Position numbers and translations under genes: made by a program | Notes under the pieces: generated by a model | Database searches by the model: none | Told to the model about the DNA's origin: nothing | What the model saw: the letters and a program-made list of their open reading frames with translations, nothing else | In this document: positions 26,218-34,102 of the stretch, in pieces | Layout: each line of letters begins with the position of its first letter | Numbering within the stretch: the first letter of the stretch is position 1 | Assembly (NCBI GenBank): GCA_963731205.1 | Contig: CAVSUJ010000001.1 | Coordinates: forward strand, 1,302,001-1,366,000 | Length of the DNA: 64,000 nucleotides | Direction of reading: 5' to 3' | Origin: DATAZK01 sp963731205 | GTDB lineage: Bacteria; Actinomycetota; Actinomycetes; Frankiales; Frankiaceae

Positions 26218-26862
26218 TCAGGCAGGCAGGTGCGGCTGGACCGCTTCCAGCACCGCACGCACGATCGCCTGCCGCGGATCGGACTGGACGGGTGAGGCCG
26301 CCGAGACGGCGATCTCCACCCCGTCGACGTCCAGCACCAGTGAGACCGAAGCAGCAGAATCGCTGACCTCGAGGTGTTCGAGGCGCCCGATGACGGCGTC
26401 CTCGGTGAGTTCCTCGATGGCATGCAGCGTGGCCTCGGCGACGGCGTGATTGACGCCATTGGCGGTCGTCGTCCCCGGGGCCTCGCCGCGGCATTCACGC
26501 TCGCCGCGGCGCAGCACGATGCTGACCGTGACCTTGCGGCCGGCGCTCGTGACGTTCATGACGGTGACGCGCACGCCGCCGTGTCCGTCGAACCCGCCCG
26601 ATTCGCCGCCGCCCGGCGCGAAATCGGCGGCGGCTTCGACCATCTGGACCTGGCCCGCGTCGACGCCGAGCCCGAAGCGCTCGCGCAGCAGGCGGCCCAC
26701 TGACGTGGCGACCTCCACCTCGTCGACGTCGGCCGCGAGATCGAGGCGTAGGAGTCCGGCGCCGCCGGAATCGTCGTCGCCGATGTCGGCGGAGCGGATG
26801 CCGGGAATGCTGCGCAAAGCCAGCAGGACCTCGTCGATGCTGACGGCAGTACTGGGGGTCAC
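26218..26862 (-). CDS. Conserved hypothetical protein (Rv3205c-like position)
   Basis: This is a 214-residue acidic protein without a domain I recognise. Beta-rich segments alternate with acidic helices, and there is a Gly-rich loop at about 90-100. Motifs such as TANGVNHAVAEATLHAIEEL and a C-terminal VLDVDGVEIAVSA strand suggest an alpha/beta ligand-binding or regulatory domain. I chose GTG at 26862 (MTPSTAVSIDEVLLALRS), preceded by AAGGA; upstream residues are low-complexity. It lies between the Ku gene and the convergent csbD-like gene. An unrelated-looking but similarly placed protein occurs in mycobacteria. Confidence 0.65.
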   Translation of the reverse strand: MTPSTAVSIDEVLLALRSIPGIRSADIGDDDSGGAGLLRLDLAADVDEVEVATSVGRLLRERFGLGVDAGQVQMVEAAADFAPGGGESGGFDGHGGVRVTVMNVTSAGRKVTVSIVLRRGERECRGEAPGTTTANGVNHAVAEATLHAIEELTEDAVIGRLEHLEVSDSAASVSLVLDVDGVEIAVSAASPVQSDPRQAIVRAVLEAVQPHLPA

Positions 26863-26925
26863 GGTTTCCTTGTCGGCGCCGGCCCTACCCTGTCTTGAGC
26901 CCGTTTCTTGGGCCGCTTGCCGCAA

Positions 26926-27813
26926 TCAGGCGCTGCGCCGCTTGCGTGGCGGCGCGGCCTTCTTGGCCGAAGCCTTCTTGGCCGTCCGCTTCGCCGGCTT
27001 CTCGTCCTCCGCTGTATCAGCAACGACGTCGCCGCTCTTCTTGCCCTTTGCCGCATCGACGGAAGCACGCAGCGCCGCCATGAGGTCGAGCACCGCGCCG
27101 CCAGAAGTCTCCGGCTCGGACGGGGCCACCACCTCGCGCCCGGCGACCTTCGCATCGATCACGGCCTGCAGCGCCTCGCGGTAGCCGTCGGTGTACTGGC
27201 TCGGGTCGAAGTCCCCGGCGAGCGTCTCGATCAGTGACCCGGCCATGGCGAGCTCCTGCGGGCGCACCGAGACGTCCTCGTCGAGAAAGCCGAAATCGGG
27301 CTTGCGGACCTCGTCGGGCCACAGCATCGTCTCGAGCACGAAGACCCCGTCGCGCACGCGCAGCGTGGCCAGCGTCTCGCGCTGGCGGAGCGCCACCTTC
27401 ACCAGCGCCACGCGTCCGGACTCCTCGAGCGCGTCGCGTAGCAACGCGTAGGGCTTGGTGCCGGTGCGGTCGGGCTCGAGGTAGTAGGACTTCGCGAAGT
27501 AGATCGGGTCGACCTGCTCGAGCGGCACGAACTGAAGGACGTCGATGGTGCGCGACGTGGTCAGCGGCAGCCCGGCGAGGTCCTCGTCGGTGAGGATCAC
27601 CATCTCGCCCCCGCCGAGGTCATAGCCCTTGGCGATGTCGCCATAGCTGACTTCCTCGCCGTCGACGGTGCAGACGCGCTTGTACTTGATACGCCCGCCG
27701 TCCTCGCGGTGGACCTGGTGAAACGAGACGTCGCGCTCCTCGGTCGCCGAGTAGAGCTTGACCGGGATCGTCACCAGACCGAACGAGATGGCGCCCTTCC
27801 AGATGGATCTCAC
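26926..27813 (-). CDS. ku: Non-homologous end-joining protein Ku
   Basis: This is a 295-residue bacterial Ku homodimer subunit beginning with the typical MRSIWKGAISFGLVTIPVKLY, ring-forming core at about 1-250. It encircles DNA ends and recruits LigD. The C-terminal tail is Lys/Ala-rich (KRTAKKASAKKAAPPRKRR), a DNA-contacting extension seen in actinobacterial Ku. The LigD ligase and polymerase genes lie about 2 kb away on the other strand, separated by a sedolisin gene. Confidence 0.96.
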   Translation of the reverse strand: MRSIWKGAISFGLVTIPVKLYSATEERDVSFHQVHREDGGRIKYKRVCTVDGEEVSYGDIAKGYDLGGGEMVILTDEDLAGLPLTTSRTIDVLQFVPLEQVDPIYFAKSYYLEPDRTGTKPYALLRDALEESGRVALVKVALRQRETLATLRVRDGVFVLETMLWPDEVRKPDFGFLDEDVSVRPQELAMAGSLIETLAGDFDPSQYTDGYREALQAVIDAKVAGREVVAPSEPETSGGAVLDLMAALRASVDAAKGKKSGDVVADTAEDEKPAKRTAKKASAKKAAPPRKRRSA

Positions 27814-27882
27814 CGAAGGATCATCCCCCGCGCCCGGGACAAACGCACACCCGTTCCCGCAAGAACTGCCCCGGTCAGGCGG

Positions 27883-29706
27883 CTAGCACTTGCCGGCGAT
27901 GTCGCAGATGAGCCCGGCAACCTTCGGTGCACCCCATCCGGTGGTGTAGTCCCAGCCGGGGCCGGCGCTGTACAGACCGTTGCTGCCGAGGGTGATGTCG
28001 GTGTAGTCGCGGGCCTCGGTGGTCGCGTTCTTGCCCACCGCGTAGAGCGGATAGTTCGCGAAGCCGTTTCCGGCTCCGCCCTTGGCGCCCTGCACCCGGG
28101 TCCACATGCCCATCCAGAGCGGTGACGACAGGCTGGTGCCGCCGCCTTCGGTCGCCGCGCCGGCGCTGTAGATCTGGTAGCCGTTGGTCAGGACATCTCC
28201 CGATTGAGCAGCGACATCAGGCACCGCCCGGCACGCCACCCCCGGCGTCGGCTGCAGGCAAGGGATGTTGTTGCCGCTCACGCCCTGCTGGTAGTCCGGC
28301 AGCCCGATCAGCAGCGACGAGCCGCCGCCGGTGAAGGTCCACGCGTACTCCTGGGTGCGGTTGCCGGCTCCATCGGTGTAGAGCACCGTTCCGCCGACCG
28401 CCGTCGCGAACTGCGAGGACGCCGGGTAGTTGGTCAGCGGGACGACCTGGTTGAGCAGCCCGTTGCCGGCGCCGATGACCGGAGCGGCGATGACGGGGCA
28501 CGAGGAGCCGGTGTCGCCGGTCGAGCTGAAGAGCGTCCTGCCCTCCAGAGCCGCCTGCTTCAGGACGGATTCCGCCTGCGGTTGCAGGTTGTTTCCAAGG
28601 CCCTCCGTGACGGGCAGCGGGAGCGTGGAGAGCGGGCCGCCGGTGATCGCATTGGTCGGGTTGGTCTCGCACTCGCCGAACGAGGCGTTGGCCTGCAGCG
28701 GGCCGTTCGCGTCATCGGTCCACTGCTGGAACATCTTCAGCACGTCGGCGTCGGACAGGCTGGTGCCGAAGTAGAGCGTCATCCCGTCGGCCTGCGGCGC
28801 CATGCCGGAGGAGGCCTGGGTGTCGATGTTCCATTCCTCGCGACCGGTGTCGTCACTGAAGTCGGTGTCGCCCGCGGGGTGCTTGACCGTCACGGGAATC
28901 TGGGGCAATCCGTTGGCGGTCTCGAACTGGCGCAGGTCGGAGATGACGTCATCGCTCTGGCCCTCACCGAAGACCGCCAGTTGCTGCCCCTGGCCCTGAT
29001 ACGCGGCCGGCTGGTCGTAGACCGACCACAGATCCTTGGGGGTCGTGACGCCGAGGCAGGTGCTGCCCACACACGTGTCCTGGGCGGGCGTCTGCTTGGC
29101 AGGCGTGGAGAAGCCCTGCAGGGTGTTCAGCCCGACGATGGTGTTGACCGGCAAGCCCGCGGGCACCGACGGGTAGCCGGTGTTGGCGAGGAACGCCTTA
29201 CCCGCCGTGGTGAAACGCCGGATGCTCGTCTTGAAGGTCGCGGCGACCTGCGAGGCGGTGCCCGAGACGGCGTAGTTGTCGCCGGCCGCCGAGACGCTGT
29301 CGACGTGCAGCCCGCTCGAGGTGAGCCAGGAGATCACGGCACTGCGTGTGGCGGTCGGCACCCCGAATTTCGCCGCGAAGGTGCTCGGGGTGAGGAACTG
29401 GTGATACAGCGGGCTCGACGGGTTGTTCTCGGCAGCGAGGTACTGGCTCTCACCCGCCGGATTCGGCCGGGAGAGCCCGACCACCAGCGACATCGGGGTG
29501 GACGCGGCGGCCGGCCCGAGATCGGTGGCGCTGGCCAAGCCGGGGAGCAGGTTGCTGGTGAACAGCTGGGACAGCCCTCCCAGCAAGGGCGTTGCCGACG
29601 CCGAGGACTGCGCTCCGAACGTCACCGCCCCGAACGTCAGGGCCGGCACGACCAGCACGGCAGCAGCGGCGACGACACGGGAGCGCCGTACCCACGACCC
29701 AGACAT
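27883..29706 (-). CDS. Secreted S53 (sedolisin) serine-carboxyl peptidase
   Basis: This is a 607-residue preproprotein. A signal peptide with an Arg-rich start and hydrophobic VVAAAAVLVVPALTFGA ends near ASA (about 38). The pro-domain (about 45-200) has the YHQFLTPSTFAAKFG motif. The catalytic domain has the Glu/Asp pair in EEWNIDTQ, a later oxyanion Asp region and nucleophile GTSLSSP. A Ca-site-like YTDITLG...GPGWDYTTGWG ends the protein. Sedolisins act outside the cell at acidic pH. I chose ATG at 29706 (GGGAG close upstream) over an upstream extension that would run antisense to the ligase. Its position inside the NHEJ region is unexplained. Confidence 0.93.
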   Translation of the reverse strand: MSGSWVRRSRVVAAAAVLVVPALTFGAVTFGAQSSASATPLLGGLSQLFTSNLLPGLASATDLGPAAASTPMSLVVGLSRPNPAGESQYLAAENNPSSPLYHQFLTPSTFAAKFGVPTATRSAVISWLTSSGLHVDSVSAAGDNYAVSGTASQVAATFKTSIRRFTTAGKAFLANTGYPSVPAGLPVNTIVGLNTLQGFSTPAKQTPAQDTCVGSTCLGVTTPKDLWSVYDQPAAYQGQGQQLAVFGEGQSDDVISDLRQFETANGLPQIPVTVKHPAGDTDFSDDTGREEWNIDTQASSGMAPQADGMTLYFGTSLSDADVLKMFQQWTDDANGPLQANASFGECETNPTNAITGGPLSTLPLPVTEGLGNNLQPQAESVLKQAALEGRTLFSSTGDTGSSCPVIAAPVIGAGNGLLNQVVPLTNYPASSQFATAVGGTVLYTDGAGNRTQEYAWTFTGGGSSLLIGLPDYQQGVSGNNIPCLQPTPGVACRAVPDVAAQSGDVLTNGYQIYSAGAATEGGGTSLSSPLWMGMWTRVQGAKGGAGNGFANYPLYAVGKNATTEARDYTDITLGSNGLYSAGPGWDYTTGWGAPKVAGLICDIAGKC

Positions 29707-29805
29707 ATCTCTCCCAGGCTCAGCGGTAGGAGGGGTCGCGACAGCCGTGACCGCTCTGGTCGTGCAACGACGTCCACAGCCGAAGGAAACGGGTAGAACC
29801 GCAAG

Positions 29806-30816
29806 ATGCCCCGGCCACCCAGCAGCACGAGCGTGTGGGAGGCACGGCCGATGCTGGCCAGCTCGGGACCGCTGCCCACCGGCGCGCAGTGGTGCTACGA
29901 GTTCAAGTGGGACGGCGTAAGGGCGTTGGTCAGCATCCGCACCCCGGAGAACGGCGGCATCCGGATCCACGCGCGATCAGGCGCCGACATCACCCGCACC
30001 TATCCCGAAGTCGTCGCGAGAGCGCGGCAAATGCTCGACGCCGCGGGAACGAGCCGAGCCCAGGAACTCAGACTCGACGGCGAGATCGTCGCCTTCGGCC
30101 CTGACGGACGGCCGTCGTTCGGCGCGCTGCAGAGCCGCATGGCGGTGATCGACGAGGCCCGGGCGCGGCGGCTCATGGCCGCTACTCCAGCGTCGTTCCT
30201 GGCCTTCGACGTGCTGGTCCACGAGAGCCGCGACGTGACGGCGCTGCCCTACGAGCAGCGTCGTGCCCTGCTCGAGTCGCTGCCGATCGACGTACCTCCG
30301 TCGCTGGGCGCCCCGGACTTCACCTCCGCCGATGCCGAAACGATCGCCCGCGAGCAGGGCCTGGAGGGGGTGGTCGCCAAGCTGAAGGGGAAGCCGTACG
30401 AGCCCGGGCGCCGCTCAGCGAACTGGATCAAGATGCCGTTCCGCAAACGCCAGGACGTCGTGATCGGCGGTTGGGAATCGGGTCAGCACGGCCGTGCCGG
30501 ACAGCTCGGAGCGCTGCTCGTCGGCGTCTACGAGGACGGCGCGCTGCAATACGCCGGTCAGGTCGGCAGCGGCTTTTCCGGACGCACGCTGGCGGAGCTG
30601 CAGAAGCGGCTGACCGCGTTGCGCAGCACCGAGCCGCCGTTCGCCACGTTCACCGGGCTGCCTCCACGCGACTACGCCGCGGCTCAATGGGTGCGGCCGG
30701 AGCTGGTGGCTGTGGTGGAGTTCAGGGAATGGACGACGGAGGGACGGCTGCGCGCCCCGTCGTTCAAAGGCCTGCGTTCCGACATCGCACCAGAGGCGGT
30801 CGCTCGTGACACCTAG
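29806..30816 (+). CDS. ligD: ATP-dependent DNA ligase (LigD ligase-domain protein)
   Basis: This is a 336-residue ATP-dependent ligase with the adenylated Lys in EFKWDGVR (about 32-39), LDGEIVA, FLAFDVL, GLEGVVAKLKGKPYEPGRRSANWIKMP (motifs IV-V) and a C-terminal OB fold (QDVVIGGW...). It corresponds to the ligase domain of LigD, here as a stand-alone protein. It seals breaks bridged by Ku. The next gene, encoding the LigD polymerase domain, starts 11 nt before this one ends, so the two are coupled. Confidence 0.93.
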   Translation: MPRPPSSTSVWEARPMLASSGPLPTGAQWCYEFKWDGVRALVSIRTPENGGIRIHARSGADITRTYPEVVARARQMLDAAGTSRAQELRLDGEIVAFGPDGRPSFGALQSRMAVIDEARARRLMAATPASFLAFDVLVHESRDVTALPYEQRRALLESLPIDVPPSLGAPDFTSADAETIAREQGLEGVVAKLKGKPYEPGRRSANWIKMPFRKRQDVVIGGWESGQHGRAGQLGALLVGVYEDGALQYAGQVGSGFSGRTLAELQKRLTALRSTEPPFATFTGLPPRDYAAAQWVRPELVAVVEFREWTTEGRLRAPSFKGLRSDIAPEAVARDT

Positions 30817-31708
30817 CAAGGCGGCACAGTCCAAGGTCCCTGTCGATGTGGAAGGCCACCGGCTGGTGCTCTCCAACCTCGACAAGGTGCTCTATCCGGA
30901 CGCCGGCTTCACCAAAGGTCAGATCCTCGACTACTACACGCGTATCGCGCCGCTCCTGCTCCCTCATCTCGCCGGCCGTCCCCTGACCCGCAAGCGGTAC
31001 CCCAACGGGGTCGACGGCGCGTTCTTCTTCGAGAAGAACATGCCGCGCGGGCTGCCGGAGTGGGTACGCACGGCTCGCCTCCCCAGCCCCGGCTCGACCA
31101 AGGACCGCGAGGTCATCGACTTCGTCGTCGTCGACGAGCTCGCGACACTCGTCTACGTCGCGAATCTGGCGTCGCTGGAGCTGCACACCCCGATGTGGAA
31201 GGTCGGCCCGAGGGGCGCCGCGAAGCCCCCGGACATGCTCGTCATCGACCTCGACCCCGGACCGCCGGCGAGCATCGTCGAATGCTGCCGGGTCGCCGAG
31301 CTGGTACGCGAGGAGAGCGACCGCGAGTGGTATCCGAAGACCAGCGGCTCGAAAGGGATGCAGCTCTACGCCCGCGCCGGCGGCAGCCGCTCCGGGGAGT
31401 CGACCTCCGAGGAGATCCGCGCGCTGGCCGAGCAGCTCGAGCGCAAGCATCCCGACCTCGTCGTCAGCCGGATGACCAAGACGCTGCGCCCGGGAAAGGT
31501 CTTCATCGACTGGTCGCAGAACAACCCGGCCAAGACCACCATCAGCGTCTACTCGCTGCGCGCCCGGCCGCGCCCCACCGTGAGCACTCCCATCAGCTGG
31601 GATGAGGTCGCCGGCTGCACGAAGGCCGAGCAGCTCGTCTTCGAGGCGCCCGACGTGCTGGAACGCACCGAGTCCAGCGGCGACCTGTTCGCGCCACTTC
31701 TGGGATGA
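30806..31708 (+). CDS. LigD polymerase-domain (primase-polymerase) protein
   Basis: This is a 300-residue archaeo-eukaryotic primase-type polymerase matching the LigD POL domain. It has LSNLDKVLYPDAGFTKGQILDYY, VIDLDP (metal Asp pair), the KTSGSKGMQLYA nucleotide loop and VFIDWSQN (third metal Asp). It fills gaps, preferring ribonucleotides, during end joining. The start is GTG at 30806 inside the end of the ligase gene. I see no 3'-phosphoesterase domain in either gene, so this LigD is a two-gene split form. Confidence 0.93.
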   Translation: MTPSKAAQSKVPVDVEGHRLVLSNLDKVLYPDAGFTKGQILDYYTRIAPLLLPHLAGRPLTRKRYPNGVDGAFFFEKNMPRGLPEWVRTARLPSPGSTKDREVIDFVVVDELATLVYVANLASLELHTPMWKVGPRGAAKPPDMLVIDLDPGPPASIVECCRVAELVREESDREWYPKTSGSKGMQLYARAGGSRSGESTSEEIRALAEQLERKHPDLVVSRMTKTLRPGKVFIDWSQNNPAKTTISVYSLRARPRPTVSTPISWDEVAGCTKAEQLVFEAPDVLERTESSGDLFAPLLG

Positions 31709-31758
31709 GGTCGGGGATGAGTGGATGTTGGAAGGCCTTGCAGGGTATTCAGTAAGGC

Positions 31759-32004
31759 ATGGCCCACCACCCAGACGGCATCGACGCGGACCAGCTGACT
31801 GACGCTGTCCTCGCCCGCGAGCTCGCCACCCTCCACGCCACACGCCACGAGACCTTTCTCGAGGCGACGGAGGACGCGCTCGCGGCCCACACCAAGCGCA
31901 TGCTGCTGCTGGAAAGTGAGTACCTGCGGCGTTTCCCGGATCGCGACGCGCCCCACCCGTTGCGCACTCGTTCCGGCAGCCGGGCCGCCGCCGGGCAGGA
32001 CTGA
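31759..32004 (+). CDS. DUF6158-family small protein
   Basis: This is an 81-residue hydrophilic protein resembling the actinobacterial DUF6158 family (the D-x-L-T-D-x-x-L-x-R-E-L-x-x-L-H pattern near the start, then RHETFL and EYLRRFPDR). Function is unknown. Two helices rich in charged residues are likely. It follows the LigD polymerase gene by 50 nt on the same strand. Confidence 0.68.
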   Translation: MAHHPDGIDADQLTDAVLARELATLHATRHETFLEATEDALAAHTKRMLLLESEYLRRFPDRDAPHPLRTRSGSRAAAGQD

Positions 32005-32101
32005 GGTTCGCCCGCTCCTCGGCTTCACGGCATGTTGCCGACTTGTGGTTGTCTGACGAATCGACTCGGCACGTCGCCGAGGGTCAGAAGGGGGCACAGC
32101 G

Positions 32102-32779
32102 TTGAGTGCCGATCAGGCATCCCAAAAGCCGGACGGCACGGGCGACCCCACCGCCGAGGAGGCGGCGATCTCGGCCAACGAACCGGTGCGCCGTGGCCGG
32201 CTCCCCCGCCAGGCGCGCCGCCGCCAGCTGCTCGGCGCAGCTCGCGAGGTCTTCGTGGCCCAGGGCTACCACTCGGCGGCCATGGACGAGATCGCCGAGC
32301 GGGCAGGTGTCAGCAAGCCGGTGCTCTACCAGCACTTTCCCGGCAAGCTCGACCTGTACCTCGCGCTGCTCGACGAGCACACCCGTGAGCTCGGCGACAA
32401 GGTGCGCGAGGCGCTCGAGTCGACCAGTGACAACCACGTGCGGGTCAGCCGCTCGGTGCAGGCGTACTTCGACTTCGTGGACGACCCCAGCGGCGCCTAC
32501 CAGCTGGTCTTCGAGTCCGACCTGCGTAACGAACCGGCGGTACGGGCCCGCGTCGAAGGCAGCCTGACCGACTGTGTGAACGCCATCGCGGCCACCATCG
32601 CGCGCGACACCGGCTACCGGCCCGAGGACGCCGAGCTCCTCTCGGTCGGGGTGGCCGGTATCGCGGAGGTCGGCGCCCGCTGGTGGCTGACATCCGGCGG
32701 GGCCGTCACCAAAGAACACGCCGTCGACCTGCTCGTGCAGCTGGCCTGGCGCGGCTTGTCAGGCGCGCCGAAGGTCTGA
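32102..32779 (+). CDS. TetR-family transcriptional regulator
   Basis: This is a 225-residue TetR regulator. The helix-turn-helix lies at about 58-80 (MDEIAERAGVSKPVLYQHFPGKLDLY), preceded by an acidic, probably disordered N-terminus. The ligand domain carries conserved-looking VFESDLRNEPAVRARVE. The start is TTG at 32102 with AGAAGGGGG upstream. Together with the DUF3107 gene downstream it matches mycobacterial Rv3208 and Rv3208A. The effector and targets are unknown. Confidence 0.9.
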   Translation: MSADQASQKPDGTGDPTAEEAAISANEPVRRGRLPRQARRRQLLGAAREVFVAQGYHSAAMDEIAERAGVSKPVLYQHFPGKLDLYLALLDEHTRELGDKVREALESTSDNHVRVSRSVQAYFDFVDDPSGAYQLVFESDLRNEPAVRARVEGSLTDCVNAIAATIARDTGYRPEDAELLSVGVAGIAEVGARWWLTSGGAVTKEHAVDLLVQLAWRGLSGAPKV

Positions 32780-32897
32780 CACGCGCCGAGCTGAGCAGCC
32801 ACTTCGCTCGGCCCAGAGCGAAAGAGCGACGACACGCGGGGACGGCGTACGCCCTCGCCCGTACTGTGAAATTCCCCTACGACGCGGAGGTTCCTCG

Positions 32898-33128
32898 GTG
32901 GAGGTCAAGATCGGGGTCCAGTACGCGGCCCGCGAGCTGGTCCTGGAAAGCACGCTCACGCCCGAAGAGGTCGAGCAGGCGGTCACGGATGCCATTCGCT
33001 CCGAGCTCGGGGTGCTGTCGCTGCAGGACGAGAAGGGCCGCCGGGTCGTCGTTCCGGTCAACAAGCTCGCTTACGTCGAGATCGCGGAAGCGGAGGGGCG
33101 GCGCGTCGGTTTCGGCGCCGCCATGTAG
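32898..33128 (+). CDS. DUF3107 protein (TB9.4-like)
   Basis: This is a 76-residue protein of the DUF3107 family, whose mycobacterial member is the antigen TB9.4. The pattern MEVKIGVQYAARELVLES...EEVE and VPVNKLAYVEI is typical. It is probably a small alpha/beta ATP-binding-domain-like fold of unknown function. The start is GTG at 32898 with GGAGG 7 nt before it. It follows the TetR gene as in mycobacteria. Confidence 0.85.
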   Translation: MEVKIGVQYAARELVLESTLTPEEVEQAVTDAIRSELGVLSLQDEKGRRVVVPVNKLAYVEIAEAEGRRVGFGAAM

Positions 33129-33136
33129 TTCGGCGG

Positions 33137-33847
33137 CTACTCCGACAGCCCGAGTGCGCGCATCCGCTCGGAATGCCCGTCGATGACGCGCTGGAAAAGG
33201 CGTCCGAGTTCCGCGAGATCCGACGCTCCCGACGCGAGCAGCGCCACGAGTCCCTCGCGCTCGACGGCGACGCGCTGCGCCTGGGTGAGTGCCTCACCGA
33301 CGAGGCGGCGGGCCCATAGCGCAAGGCGGCCACCCAGGCGCGGGTCGGCAGCGATCGCCGCCCGCACCCGGTCGACGGCGAAGGCGGCATGGCCGACATC
33401 GCCCAGCACCTGGCGCACGAGGTCACGCGACGGCGGGTCGAGGTAGGCGGAGGCCTCGCGGTAGAAATCGCGCGCGATTCCATCGCCCACGTAGGCCTTG
33501 ACCAGGCTCTCCAGCCAGTCAGCGGGTGCGGTGAGGTCGTGGAACGTGTCCAGGGCGGCGATGTAGGGCGCCATCGCCTCGTCCGGATCCACCCCTAGGT
33601 TGGTCAGGTGGAGGCACAGCTGCTGGAAGTGGGTGAACTCGCCGGCCGCGAAGGCCGAGAGCGCCGCCCGGTCGCCCATGTTGGGCGCCATCCGCGAGTC
33701 CGCCGCCATCCGCTCGAACGCCGACAACTCGCCGTAGGCAAGAGCCCCGAGCAGATCGATCAGACCGGCCCGGCCAGGATCGTCCACGCCGGCGAAGCTC
33801 GCGTCTGAATCGCTCGAGCTACCGGTCGAGTCGTCGGTCGGGGTCAC
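33137..33847 (-). CDS. Ferritin-like-fold protein (Rv3210c-like)
   Basis: This is a 236-residue, mostly helical protein predicted to be ferritin-like. Candidate metal ligands are Glu in GELSAFER (about 39), the ExxH in GEFTHFQQ (about 69-72) and a later Glu/His pair. The arrangement resembles MiaE-type di-iron proteins, but I cannot assign a substrate. The N-terminus is acidic and Ser-rich. It is convergent with the DUF3107 gene and divergent from rhlE. Confidence 0.72.
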   Translation of the reverse strand: MTPTDDSTGSSSDSDASFAGVDDPGRAGLIDLLGALAYGELSAFERMAADSRMAPNMGDRAALSAFAAGEFTHFQQLCLHLTNLGVDPDEAMAPYIAALDTFHDLTAPADWLESLVKAYVGDGIARDFYREASAYLDPPSRDLVRQVLGDVGHAAFAVDRVRAAIAADPRLGGRLALWARRLVGEALTQAQRVAVEREGLVALLASGASDLAELGRLFQRVIDGHSERMRALGLSE

Positions 33848-33994
33848 GACCAGACCATACGAGGACCCGAGGCGTCACGCTGATCCCCGCGACACACCCC
33901 AGCGTCCCGATCGGGGCGGACACTCAGGACAAATGCGTGCCGTACGATAGGAGTGCGAGCTCGACACCCGTCGAGCTTTGCCCGGCGCCCTTTC

Positions 33995-34087
33995 ATGAGT
34001 GCCCTTCCGGGACTTGATCTCCCGACGAGCGAGCTGCGAGGCCCGGGCCGAATTGTGAGTGGCTCCCTCAACGGCGGCCGCTCGTAG
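33995..34087 (+). CDS. Possible 30-aa leader ORF before rhlE
   Basis: ATG 33995 to TAG 34085-34087 encodes 30 residues (MSALPGLDLPTSELRGPGRI then VSGSLNGGRS). It ends only 4 nt before the AGGAG of the proposed rhlE CTG start, which would allow translational coupling. There is no good ribosome-binding site of its own, so it may be a chance ORF in a long 5' leader. Confidence 0.25.
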   Translation: MSALPGLDLPTSELRGPGRIVSGSLNGGRS

Positions 34088-34102
34088 CCGCAGGAGCCTG
34101 TT

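Noticed and set aside
29707..29970. 88-residue N-terminal extension of the sedolisin
   Set aside because: It would run antisense to the ligase gene, and the signal peptide and ribosome-binding site fit ATG 29706.
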